Both the position numbers and the translations under genes were made by a program. 64,000 nt of DNA from Prorocentrum cordatum (Eukaryota; Sar; Dinophyceae; Prorocentrales; Prorocentraceae): assembly GCA_963575745.1 (NCBI GenBank), contig CAUYUJ010021704.1, positions 33,878 to 97,877 of the forward strand, given 5' to 3'. Each line of letters begins with the position of its first letter. Position 1 is the first letter of the stretch. The notes beneath the pieces were generated by a model, which worked only from the letters and a program-made list of their open reading frames with translations, made no database searches and had not been told where the DNA came from. Of the stretch, positions 52,093 to 61,373 are shown piece after piece.

Positions 52093-52716
52093 TCATACCA
52101 TCTCACGATCAGTGTTGAACATCTCGCATTCGGCCCCAGGATGGACGAACGTTTCAGGAGAAGGTCGAAGAAATGCTTGCGCTCTGAGGCCTAACAAAAG
52201 ATCCCCCGCCGCCTTCTGGCACAAGCGCGCGAAGAGGGCCTGCGCTGGCGCATGGTCAGAGACGCCATGTCCGCGCGGCTGCTCAAGGAGAAACGGCAAC
52301 GTCGCGCTGGTCGACCGCTGCAAGAAGATCCACCCAAGAGTACTGACCATGATACGACCCAGCTGAGTAAGTCGTTGATCCTGCGAAATGACGCGCGCAG
52401 GGACTTCTGGATCCACTTCAGCGGGGTTGCCCAGCGCCGACGCTCGCATATCGCCGCGCTCGCGCCGTCGGGACAGAAGTACCAATCCTTTGTCGATCTC
52501 AGGGGCATGAAGATTCATCGAGGCCGCCCCCTGATAGCTAATATCACCTATGACCAGCACGGTCGTGCAATGCGGATTCTCCGACGCTGCTGCCGCCTTA
52601 GCTTGAATATTCGACGCTGTAGCTTCCACCTGCTGCCGCGGATTACCATAGTCAATATTATACGCAATGGAAACTGCGTCTTGTCCACCCCCGTTGGCTC
52701 GAGCATTCGCGCGCAA
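52093..52716 (-). pseudogene. LINE APE-type endonuclease remnant
   Basis: This 207-codon frame ends in the reverse transcriptase linker. VLVIGDISYQG (around 52545) sits where the family has GDFN. RLTQLGRIMVSTLGWIFLQ matches the L-x-R-I-D segment with the Asp lost. GVSDHAPAQALFA (52246-52260 for SDHAP) is the conserved C-terminal SDH box with the catalytic His. The N-terminal catalytic residues lie upstream in frames too degraded to place. Role in the live element: nicking target DNA to prime reverse transcription. Confidence 0.6.
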
Positions 52717-53014
52717 GCGCTGCGCTCTCTGGCGCGCAACTCTTCGTGACGTAACTGCCCATCACTCAAAACTACATCAGCGGCCATCTGCGAAATACGT
52801 GGGAGGAGGTAAACGCGACACCTCCAGCATCGTGCTCAGGGATCGACGCGAACTTGCCCCCCCTGCATCCTCCTGATACTGCAGTCATGCTCCAACTCCT
52901 CACTCACCCAGACAGCCGCCTGATCCGTCACTATCTGAATCAACTCGTTCATGTCCTTTTGACGCATGGATGGCTGATGGTGGAGAAGTGCTCTCGCGTC
53001 TCATGCCGTGAACT

Positions 53015-54064
53015 TCATAGGGGCGTGTAGTTCGTCTTGTAATTATCCTTCCAAGTGTTGGACGTCGAACTAAATGTACCGATGAAACAATCTGTCGCGT
53101 GAAAGCGAGAGTTGAACGCCGCCAGCACTGCTTCCTTGTCCACCCTGAGTTGCTGCACGCGCGAGTAGTTCCAGAGGGGCTCCGACGGGGAGCCACGATC
53201 AAGACCAGGCTGGATCTGCACCAGCGGCGCGCCGCCCACGCACGCAACACCCTTTGACGCGGCCAAGGCGGTGCTCCTATTCAGGGTGCGCCCCACGAAG
53301 ACCATGGGCCACGAACTGCGCCTGAATCCCGGTGCGCATCTGCTCCGGAGTCTTGTCAATGCCAACGAACACACGCGAAGATCCACCTTCAGTGGTCCTA
53401 GTTTGGAATGAGCGCCATGTACCATCTTTGCCTTTGAGAGCTTTGCGAGCGTGAACCATATCCGGCCAGGGTGTCCAGATCCTGATGGGGACATGTTGCC
53501 CAGCCAAATACAGGGCCTTCCGTATCTGATCAAGTTGAACACGGAATTGCTGTGGCCAACCCCTCACGAATTTGGGTGTTGATGCGCCCCTGTTTTGTGG
53601 CCACTGCTCTAACAAGCTTGGAAACATGCGGCGGAACAACAGCCACGATACTCTTCTACACATTGGCGAATCTGCCGTCGAAAGGTTCCTGTAGCTCCTT
53701 CTTGAGAACGGCCAGAAAGGAGTCAATGTCCGTAGTGGCGCTGCCACCGTCATTTGCCATGTCTGAGTCCTCTCCCTCCTGACGAGTGTCGGACACGCCA
53801 GCCGAGCCACAGATCTTGACGATGGTTCGTGCACACACGCGGCGGGGGGTCGGAGCACACGAGCACCAGACGTGCCCTTTCCACGCTAGGGGTCACCGTC
53901 ACCTGCACGTGGATCAGCGCCAACAGAGCGACGAGATGTGGCGCCACGTCCCCCACCGGCAGCGTTCTCCTCTTCACAGAGCGGGGACCGCGTGCCAGAT
54001 CGGTCGGCTGCACGAGCATCCGCACCAGGCATCCGAAGCCCAGCCGCCGGGGGCGCCCGAGCAT
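53015..54064 (-). pseudogene. LINE ORF1-like region
   Basis: Several frames together make the first protein: MANDGGSATTDIDSFLAVLK (from 53760), then FVRGWPQQFRVQLDQIRKAL, IWTPWPDMVHARKALKGKDG and RVFVGIDKTPEQMRTGIQAQ, then after a frame change RTLNRSTALAASKGVACVGG and PSEPLWNYSRVQQLRVDKEA. These resemble nucleic-acid-binding segments that I recall from dinoflagellate LINE ORF1 products (VGxDKxPEQxR, then a beta-rich block ending in LW). The upstream frame from 54064 may be leader-proximal noncoding sequence. Confidence 0.5.
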
Positions 54065-54233
54065 GGAGAAAGTTGGGCCGAAACGCCGTTAGAAGTAAAG
54101 AATGTAAGGGTCACTGCGGCCAGGGCAGGCTCACAGTGGGATCGGTTGTGTGGCCAATCGCTCGACAGATGCGACGGAGATCGGCCAAAGCTAATCGTGA
54201 TTCGGTATGCCACTTGACCTTCGCACGTTTCGC

Positions 54234-54255
54234 CTTGAGCCAAAATGGCTACGGA
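54234..54255 (-). other. Complete dinoflagellate spliced leader (22 nt)
   Basis: On the minus strand the 22 bases are T followed by CCGTAGCCATTTTGGCTC and AAG, which matches the published dinoflagellate leader at every position, including the degenerate first base. The next bases are GCGAAACG, not GT, so this is a leader already joined to an mRNA body and not a leader-RNA gene. It marks the 5' end of the retroposed LINE transcript. Confidence 0.92.
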
Positions 54256-54312
54256 CCTCCTCCCTCTCCTCCTCCTCCTCCTCCTCCTCCTCCTCCTCCT
54301 CCTCCTCCTCCA
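54256..54312. repeat. (TCC)n tract at the 5' side of the LINE
   Basis: CCTCCTCCCTCTCC then about 14 TCC triplets, abutting the spliced leader. Confidence 0.9.
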
Positions 54313-55200
54313 GTCCTTCTCATCCCTACATTGTGTGGCGGCGCGTTCCAGGGGGTGGCGCGAGGGGGGCGGCCTTCTAAGAAGGCGGGGGGCTTCTAAG
54401 AGGGCAGATTGGTTCTCGGAAGCCCTCCTGGCTGCTAAGAAGCCTTCTGACAAGCATCCAGAGTCAAGTCCCTACCTTCTGAGACAGCCCCCGCCCCCTA
54501 GAAAGCCACCCCCCCTCGTGCCACCCGTTTGTGCACGCCGCCAAAGTCACACGCTAAATTTGCAACCCTCGCACTAAGCAGGGAAGACACAAAAAGGGGA
54601 CGGAGGGGCCTTTCGGGCTACGGCGAGCCTCGGTCACGAATCGATGGCCTAGCCGCCCCAAGGAGCGCCCCGATGACCAGAACCACTCCTGGACCTGCAG
54701 TGGTCCCGATTGATTTTAGCGTCTTCACTGTACGCGCGCCCTCCTCGTGGGAGGAGGGCATGTTTTCACTCGCGGCCATAACAGGCGTCATGGGCGTGAC
54801 GGGGGGGGGACGGGAGGGTAACGTAAAAGCACCCCCCAAGCTGTGGTGCCGGACGCACTGGGTGGGGGGGGGCATTACGTTATGGGATGGGGAGGGGGCA
54901 TAATGCGCGTTATGGCCCAGAGGGTAAACAAAGCTCTCCAGTTGTCCTGATTGATTTCAGTGTCTTCACTGCACGCCGGCTCTCCTCCTCGTGGGAGGGC
55001 AGGGGCGGGCGGCGCGCCCATCCCAGCCTGCGCTCGCGCAGAGACGGCGCGGCGCGCGGGCGGGCGCCTCGTAGCGCTGCCTGGACCACTCCTTGAAGGT
55101 GGCGACTGGGCCTGCCTCGTGCATCGCAGCCCCCCCCCGCCGTCACCGGCAACGCTGCCCGCCCTCGATGATACATTAGCCCGACGAAGGGCCGAGAACC
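54313..55200. other. No supported gene; 60-bp direct repeat
   Basis: Direct repeats at 54701-54754 and 54947-55000 share TGGTCCCGATTGATTTTAGC / TTGTCCTGATTGATTTCAG, GTCTTCACTG, ACGC and CTCCTCGTGGGAGG. Minus-strand readings (VKTLKSIGTT, VKTLKSIRTT) agree. No other signal. Confidence 0.5.
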
Positions 55201-55224
55201 GCATTGTGGGTACCGCTCTCGGTG

Positions 55225-55830
55225 GAGCTCCTGATGGGGCCACGAACCGTGTGAGGGGTGTGCCGAGTTAGGCGCGGTGGTGCCATGCGAACCCTCCCAC
55301 TGGAGCCTTCAGTGGAGCTCCATATGGGGCCGCGACCCGTCGTGTGAGGGGTGTGCCGAAGTGGGCGCGGTGGTGCCATGCGAACCCTCCCACTGAACTC
55401 TTCAGATGAGCTCCCTATGGGGCCACGAAGCGTGTGAGGGGTGTGCCGAATTGGGCGCGGTGGTGCCATGCGAACCCTCCCACTGGGGACTTCGGTGGAA
55501 CTCCCTATGGGGCCACGAACCATGTGAGGGGTGTGCCAAAGTGGGCGCGGTGATGCCATGCGAACCCTCCCACTGGGGCCTTCGGTGGAGCTCCCTATGG
55601 ATCCTTCGGGGGAGCTCACTATGGGGCCACAGAACGTGTGCGGGATGTGCCGAATTGGGTGCGGTGGTGCCATGCGAGCCCTCCCATTGGAGCCTGCGGT
55701 GGACCTCTCTATGGTGCCACGAGCCGTGTGAGGGGTGTGCCGAATTGGGTGCGGTGGTGCCATGCGAACCCTCTGACTGGAACCTTCGGCGGAAAGCCCT
55801 ATGGCCACGAACCGTGTGAGGGGTGTGCCG
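55225..55830. repeat. 90-bp minisatellite, about 7 units
   Basis: GTGAGGGGTGTGCCGA or a variant recurs at about 55250, 55345, 55434, 55525, 55640, 55728 and 55817, with GGTGCCATGCGAACCCTCCC and CTCCCTATGGGGCCACGAA in each unit. On the minus strand 90 bp equals 30 codons, giving RMAPPRPIRHTPHTVRGPIG-like repeats inside a 302-codon frame (55176-56084). Coding cannot be excluded but has no independent support. Confidence 0.85.
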
Positions 55831-55946
55831 AAATGGTGGACATGCGGAGGGCAGAGGCACGGATGGGAGGAGCGAGGCGGGAGGACAACGCGGGGCGCTG
55901 TCTTTTCAAAACAAGGACCCAACACCACAGGATGGTTGGGGAAAAG

Positions 55947-56030
55947 TATACCAAACTCTTTGGGAGGACCTAAATTAGGAGGGCCAGAAACAGTAGGGAT
56001 ATGGTTTTTGTTCTTCAGATTTGCCGAGCC
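55947..56030 (+). repeat. Dispersed repeat, copy 2 (partner 1711-1790)
   Basis: CTCTTTGGGAGGACCTAAAT, AGGAGGGCCAGAAACAGTAG, GGGATATGG, then a T-rich run to CTTCAGATTTGCC. Confidence 0.4.
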
Positions 56031-56105
56031 AGACCGTACATATTCATTACCCCTGATAAACGACGGGGACCTAAGCGAGGCCACATCTTTACTATGCTAT
56101 GATGG

Positions 56106-56879
56106 TTAGGGGATTTTTATGTTCGACGACTCGATGACTTGAAAATGCAGGAATGATGGCAGGATGCAGGAAAGCTCGGATGAGGATGAATCGGGAATCT
56201 CAGAGCCGGCGGGGTCAGAGGATGCATCGGGCGCAGCAGCAATCCCCGACCGCTCTCGGAACGCTCTGAGAGCGTCATGGAACGTATGGGAGGGATTGAT
56301 CCTTATCCGTAAGCCTTCTTGAATCCCCGCTCCGCCAGAGGCGGCAGCGCGTTTCTTGAACCCACCCCCGCCGTCAATGACAGCGTTGTCCGCCCTCTCT
56401 CCCAGCACCAGCTTTTCATCCCGAGTCGACTTCTGACGGTCCTTGGACCCCCATACCCCGACAACGGCCCCAAAAAACCTCCTGGACCCCTTTCCCTCAG
56501 TCAGGACCCTTTCCCTTCGGCGATCTACCAGCTCCCCCGTCCCAATTTCGCCGCACACCTCGGCCACCTGGCGTTGTGCCCTATGCCGCGAGAAGTACGG
56601 CGCGCGGCCATTTTCTCTCTCTCTTTCTCTCTCTCGCGCCGCTCCCCGTGCAGACAGACGGCGTCCCCTGACCCGCGGAGCGCGAAGCTGCGAAGCGCCG
56701 CCACACTCCGCCCCTCCCGTGCGGACGCGGCTTGGAGCACCTGCCTGGCAGCGCCCCAGCGCGAGAGGAGGGCGCCAGGCGATGCAGCGCCCGAGTCTAG
56801 AAGTCAAACAACTCCACCCCCATAATAACCACTCCGACACGCGACGTCGTTTAGTAAACGGGCCCGAAGAAGGAATCAA
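56106..56879 (-). CDS. Unrecognised protein, C-terminal part most credible
   Basis: The last 170 residues (56106 to about 56620) are protein-like: QVAEVCGEIGTGELVDRRRE, VLTEGKGSRRFFGAVVGVWG, KLVLGERADNAVIDGGGGFK, INPSHTFHDALRAFRERSG, a Ser/Asp/Pro acidic patch, and a hydrophobic end LSCILPSFLHFQVIESSNIK before TAG. KRAAASGGAGIQ contains a variant of the CCAGAGGCAG motif (56334, as CCAGAGGCGGCAGCG), again read as Ala-Ala-Ser-Gly-Gly-Ala. The N-terminal half is Arg-rich with an (RE)n run from a GA-dinucleotide tract and may be upstream noncoding sequence. No domain is recognised. Confidence 0.38.
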   Translation of the reverse strand: MIPSSGPFTKRRRVSEWLLWGWSCLTSRLGRCIAWRPPLALGRCQAGAPSRVRTGGAECGGASQLRAPRVRGRRLSARGAARERERERENGRAPYFSRHRAQRQVAEVCGEIGTGELVDRRRERVLTEGKGSRRFFGAVVGVWGSKDRQKSTRDEKLVLGERADNAVIDGGGGFKKRAAASGGAGIQEGLRIRINPSHTFHDALRAFRERSGIAAAPDASSDPAGSEIPDSSSSELSCILPSFLHFQVIESSNIKIP

Positions 56880-56960
56880 ACAGGGCAGGGCTGTTTAGTA
56901 AACGCCCAGGGCCGTTCAATAAACGCCAATTGTCCGGGCCGGGTGAATGTTCCTCCCTTG
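56815..56960. mobile_element. MITE-like element, copy 1
   Basis: CTCCACCCCCATAATAACCA opens it and GGGCCGGGTGAATGTTCCTC closes it, a weak inverted repeat. Inside are three near-palindromic boxes, GTTTAGTAAACG at 56849 and 56893 and GTTCAATAAACG at 56914, plus GAAGAAGGAATCAAACA between the first two. Spacing of box starts is 44 and 21 bp, the same as in copy 2. Confidence 0.55.
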
Positions 56961-57111
56961 ACGAGTCGCCTCAAGGGGCCCACGGCCTCTGCGCCCGGCA
57001 TTCGCGCGGCACGCTGGCCGCCACGGTGAGCCGCCAAGGCACCCTGCACCAGCGCGGCAAAGAGGGGCGGGGCAAAAGGCCGACAGTGGCATCACCGAAG
57101 CAGCAGCATCC

Positions 57112-57470
57112 GAGTGCAGCCAGATCCAAGCCAGAAGAACATCCCTCAAGAACATGAGGCCCTCCGTCGGCCAAAACGCACAGATCATCCGCGGGTGCCC
57201 TCCCCAGGATGCACAAGAGCATCCAACAAACACGAAGAACACTTGTAGAGGGCTGGAGATCCACCCCGATAATAAGCACCCCGACAACGCAACCGTTTAG
57301 TAAACGCACCCGACGAAGGAATCGAACAAGAAAGCGCTGTTTAGTAAATGCACGGGGCCGTTTAGTAAACGCCGATTATGAGGGTCGGGGTGGATTGTCC
57401 TCGTTGAACTAGGGCATTCTCCCCGAGCCGACCTCGATCTCATACCTCGGTCCGACCGTAACTCAGGTCG
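57112..57470. repeat. Dispersed repeat split by an insertion (partner 35478-35646)
   Basis: 57112-57240 matches the first part of the 35-kb copy (CCAGAAGAACATCCCTCAAG, CGGCCAAAAC, CCTCCCCAGGATGCACAAGA, CATCCAACAAACAC) and 57418-57470 the rest (CCCGAGCCGACCTCGATCTC, CCTCGGTCCGACC). Between them lies the MITE-like copy 2. Confidence 0.75.
57255..57400. mobile_element. MITE-like element, copy 2, inserted in a dispersed repeat
   Basis: Terminal inverted repeats ATCCACCCCGA (57259-57269) and TCGGGGTGGAT (57385-57395). Three boxes, GTTTAGTAAACG at 57295, GTTTAGTAAATG at 57339 and GTTTAGTAAACG at 57360, have spacing 44 and 21 bp. The uninterrupted empty site is seen at about 35590-35605. A short target duplication around TAG is possible but not certain. 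No coding capacity. Confidence 0.65.
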
Positions 57471-57639
57471 GAGTGTTTACAGATCTAGTCTGGGCGCGCT
57501 AGGGCCGCCTTTGTGGGTCTGCGGACCTAACTGGGGACGAAGAATGGGCGAAAGCGCCCCAGCAGCGCCCGAGAAGGCGGATCAGTGGGTAGTAAACCTC
57601 GAAATGGTCACGTTATGGGTCAAATGTGATCTCAATCTG

Positions 57640-58350
57640 GCTTCAGCGTCATCTCAGGATGGTCCAGCATGGTCCAAGCTAGCCTAATGACTTCAATGAC
57701 GGCCCAAGACGGCTGAAAAACATTTGTTTGCCATGTTTGCTTCTCTGGGGCCTAATGAGATTCTCGGGCCCTGCGGCATGCCCAAGAGGGCCCAAACAGA
57801 CCCCTAAGAAGAGTCTGAGTATCCACAACGGGCCCCAAGAGAGCCCCCAGAAGGCCCAAGAGATGCCAGAGAGCGCGGGTCAATCGGCACCAAGCTGCAA
57901 TATGACCTCAAAATGGCACCAAGATGCCGCAAGACGGTGCCAAGAGCCCAGGGAGCGGCACGCTTGGCTCTCGATGGCCGATCCCCTCGGAGGCCCCGAG
58001 GACGGTCGAATCATAGATAACATACTGTTGCTACTACGTTCGACATCCTGCCTCTGCGGGATCCGGTGGGCTTCTCAGGTCCCGCGGTGGCCCCAAGAGG
58101 GCCCCGAGAAGCCACAAGAAGGCTCCAAGAGCAGCCGTTGAGAGCCCCAAGAGCTGCCCTAGAGAACGGGTCAGTTGACGCCAGACCTTAAGATGGCCCC
58201 AAGACGCCCCAGGACGGTGCCTAGGTTGCCCGAGACAGCCTGATATACTGCACATGTGGTCCCACATGGCCGAAGATGACCCCCTCGGAGGCCACGAAGA
58301 CGTGTTTGGCCTTCTTTCCTATGCGACATCCACTGCCGTTGTGGACCGTC
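57640..58350 (+). repeat. CCAAGANGGCC decamer array, block 6, with a 300-bp direct repeat
   Basis: Decamer words throughout. 57850-58045 and 58150-58345 also align as larger units: GGGTCAATCGGCACCA / GGGTCAGTTGACGCCA, CAAGATGCC.. / CAAGACGCC.., ACGGTGCC, and CCCCTCGGAGGCC, ACATCC, TGCC. Confidence 0.6.
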
Positions 58351-59250
58351 GCTCGTCCGCAGCGCCCAGCAAAGGCTCAAAACTGCCAAACTGCCCAGCG
58401 GCACAAAAACGGTTGAGGGGCGTAACCGAACACGGATTGCTTGGTACCGGAGAGCACGACTGCCTAAAGCACGACGGGCGAAGCGGCCGGGCCTTCCTCC
58501 CCTGCGACAACACTTTGAGAAGCCAGATCTTCAAGACCTCCTAGTGGCAAGGGCGCTGGGTGCGTCCACACTTCAGCATCCGTTCGCCGTCGTCTTTGTA
58601 GACGACGTCGTCGCCGACAGAATAGTCGCCGTTGCCTTCGTCATCCTCTTCCACCGCTTATTCCTCCTCCACAACCAATTTCGTTCATCCTGGGTATGGC
58701 TCAAACTCAGATAAATCCTCCGTCACCTCATTCGCCCACTTATATTCAGATTCCCCCTCGTCTTCCCTCATCTGTACCCCTTCGTCATTCTCATCCAACT
58801 CCCCGACTACTCCTAGACCGCACGATCCTGCGTATCCTGACTAGATGGTACGCTCACAGAACGCAAGCATCTGCGTGCCCTGCCACTGCACGTTTGCTGG
58901 GTGAGTGATGACTGCATGAAATGGACATGCGGAAGGGGAGGGGGAGGGAGGGGGCTCTTCACTTTAGGTTCCTCGTTCTCTACTCCCTCATCCTCCAACT
59001 GTTCGTCCTCTTCCTCCTCACCCTCCCTCATAGTCACAACGTGGGAGAGGGAGGGTGGAAAAGAAGAATAGGAAGGGGGTGGAGCAGCAGCAGCAGGAGC
59101 AGATGGGCGGCGACAATACACGGCTCACTGGAGAGGAGAGAAAACCCAAAGAAGGCACCTAAAAGCTGGGTGTCCCCGCCTCCTCCTCCTCCCCCCTGTA
59201 ACTCACCTGTAGCATTTCTTGTCCTGCTCCTCCATCCCCTTTCCTGGGAA
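58351..59250. other. No confident gene; short acidic minus-strand frame
   Basis: A minus-strand frame ending near 58693 reads ELDENDEGVQMREDEGESEY then KWANEVTEDLSEFEPYPG and a stop. It may be a small acidic exon or a purine-tract artefact. Nothing else is supported. Confidence 0.3.
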
Positions 59251-59252
59251 AT

Positions 59253-59286
59253 AATCCCACCAGCCCTCTGGGCGCAGGTGGCTCAA
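59253..59286 (+). repeat. Dispersed module, copy v (no array following)
   Basis: AATCCCACCAGCCCTCTGGG and GCAGGTGGCTCAAC. Confidence 0.5.
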
Positions 59287-59298
59287 CAAACTTGTCAA

Positions 59299-59634
59299 TC
59301 AAGCACAGTTTGAACCATCCTTGTCAAACAAGATACGAGCACACACTCTGCCTCCAAACTCGGAGCATGCACGACCAACCCGATGCATCCCCTGTGAAGA
59401 AGAATACACAGAACACTGTGAGGCAGAGTCTGGAAACATGTTCGTCAGGCTTGTGAGCACGTTATATTTTGTTGACAGGGACTGCGCGGGTGTATTGCCT
59501 GCTGTGCGCAGGGCTACCATCCCTGACAACAAATCAACACAATTGAACCTCGCGGCTAAATCTGGATTATGCGTGGCCACCCCGCGATCACTACCAAGTG
59601 GTTTTTGATAGAGACGGTGGGGTCGGTAGCCCAT
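59299..59634 (-). CDS. Possible small protein or exon, unrecognised
   Basis: A 111-residue frame with ordinary amino-acid composition and lower GC than its surroundings: MGYRPHRLYQKPLGSDRG, NCVDLLSGMVALRTAGNTPA, YNVLTSLTNMFPDSASQCSV and ACSEFGGRVCARILFDKDGS. The absence of low complexity makes it more credible than neighbours, but the plus strand is also open (59321-59608) and no family is recognised. Module v lies immediately downstream. Confidence 0.3.
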   Translation of the reverse strand: MGYRPHRLYQKPLGSDRGVATHNPDLAARFNCVDLLSGMVALRTAGNTPAQSLSTKYNVLTSLTNMFPDSASQCSVYSSSQGMHRVGRACSEFGGRVCARILFDKDGSNCA

Positions 59635-59739
59635 GGCCTGAAATGCGCAGGCCCATCAGACACAATGATGGGCATTGGTTTTCGACAAGGATGGTGGGGG
59701 CCGACATGTTTCCCGATGTGTGGTGTCACGTGCGCAGGC

Positions 59740-59935
59740 GCACCTGACACGCTCTGCATGTGCCCCGAGCGTGGCGCACCTGGCACGGCTGGAGTATGCA
59801 GCACACCTGGCGCACGCGGAGGCACGTGGCGCATCCGGCGCACCAGGCGTGCCTGGCACTCTCGGGCCGCAGGGGTGCCTGGCGCGCGTGGCGCGCCTGG
59901 CACGCGGGGCACACCTCGCCCCAGCGTCGCGCACA
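59740..59935. repeat. GCGCACCTGGC-type short repeat
   Basis: GGCGCACCTGGCAC, GGCGCACGCGG, GTGCCTGGCGCG and related words recur at 10-15-bp intervals. Confidence 0.6.
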
Positions 59936-59977
59936 TAGGCTCGGATTCGGTTCCCAGTAGCTGCCCATCAAAAGACG

Positions 59978-59979
59978 AC

Positions 59980-60078
<99 letters not shown>

Positions 60079-60420
60079 ATTCATCATCATCATCAGCATC
60101 ATCATGAGCATCAGCATCAGCATCAGCATCAGCATCATCATTATCATCAGCAACATCATTATCAACGTCATCATCAGCATCCTCACCAGCATCATCATCA
60201 GCATCGTCAGCATTATCACCATCATCAACAGCAGCATCATCAGAAACATCACCATCATCACCATCATCGTCATCAGCAGTATCAACATCATCATCATCAG
60301 CATCGTCATCAGCATCGACATCATCATCATAATCATCAGCAGCATCATCAGCATCAGCATCATCATCGACATCACCATCATCGTCATCAAAATCAGCATC
60401 ATAATGATCATTCCATCCCT
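59978..60420. repeat. (CAT)n tract
   Basis: About 33 perfect CAT triplets at the start, then CAT/CAG/CAC mixtures. The His-rich plus-strand frame through it is rejected as coding. Confidence 0.95.
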
Positions 60421-61035
60421 CTGGTGCCCCCTTTGGTTCCTCAGACATCGACTCGAACACTCTCCGCAGGGGGCAGCCGGTGGCGCGGTAGTCTGGCGCC
60501 GGTCTCCTGCTTTAGCTGGTGGTCAAACTTCTCGGCTATCTGCCGGGGAGGGAGGCTGCACTCCGCCGTCGCTGAAGACCAGGAAGCACCGAAGGTGGGC
60601 TCAAACCTTCGGAGAGGAGGGCGGATTTTCTTAGGTCGGCGCTGGATCTCCCTCACCCAACAACTCTTGCGAGAGGGGTGAGAGGGAAGCGGGGTCCAGC
60701 GCCGACCCGAGATATTCGCGCAGATCTCCGGGGGGGCTGTGCTGGTGCAACTTGGTTATGTTGTTCTGCCCCTTCCCTCCTCAACTCCCCCGCTGCATCG
60801 CCCCTCCCTCCTTCCTCTTCTCTGGCCTATCGACCTTGCTGGGAGAGGGGGAGCGGGGAAGGGGCGGGGGAATGAAATGATCATGATGAGAAGGGGGATG
60901 CAAGGAGGAAAGGATGGAGTAGTCACCGAGTGACCGCTTCCCCTCCTGAGACAAGCCACCACTATTCCAACCAGACAAGCAATCTTGGAGAAGGACGGCA
61001 ACCGACACGTCGAGAAACAACTCTGGCTGACCAGC
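60421..61035. other. No supported gene
   Basis: GC-rich unique sequence. Two similar words flank 60630-60710: GGCGCTGGATCTC and, inverted, GGGTCCAGCGCCGACC. Confidence 0.35.
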
Positions 61036-61253
61036 TGCTTCTCCTCCTCCTCCTCCTCATCCTCCGCCGTACCCTTTCCTCCTGATCATCCTGCTCCCAC
61101 GTTCAGTCGCTCCTCTTCCTCCTCCTCCTCACAACCACCACCACATATCATCGTCGTCCTCCTCCTCATCATTATCCTCCTCATCATTATTATCATCAGC
61201 ATAATCATCATCTACATCATCAACATCATCAATAACATCATCAACAGCAACGA

Positions 61254-61306
<53 letters not shown>

Positions 61307-61373
61307 GCATCATTATCATCATCATCATCCTCATCCTCATCCTCATCCTCATCCTCATCACCATCATTTACGG
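61036..61373. repeat. TCC/ATC triplet tract
   Basis: (TCC)n at 61041-61130, then (ATC)n to 61373. Confidence 0.9.

Larger units (their letters stand above)
49683..54255 (-). mobile_element. Decayed LINE-type retrotransposon carrying a full spliced leader
   Basis: In minus-strand order: the spliced leader 54234-54255; about 170 nt of leader-proximal sequence; ORF1-like frames (54064-53015); an APE-type endonuclease remnant with SDHAP (52246-52260); a reverse transcriptase remnant with FDFGSAFPSL near 51046 and QGDPAS near 50870; and a C-terminal Cys/His knuckle near 49930-49983. Motifs fall in several frames and the expected catalytic Asp-Asp box is not intact (a CDSD-like remnant lies near 50800), so the element is dead. 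It lies between two (TCC)n tracts (49340-49660 and 54256-54312). Total length is about 4.6 kb. The leader is fused straight to the body without a GT donor, so this is a reverse-transcribed, trans-spliced mRNA. Confidence 0.75.

Noticed and set aside
54234-54255. Spliced-leader RNA gene
   Set aside because: The leader is followed by GCGAAACG instead of a GT donor, and retrotransposon sequence follows.
55176-56084. 302-residue repeat protein over the 90-bp minisatellite
   Set aside because: The open frame is explained by the 30-codon period; no independent evidence of translation.
59569-60681. Histidine-rich protein of 370 residues
   Set aside because: The His run is a (CAT)n microsatellite open in all frames; flanking residues show no domain.
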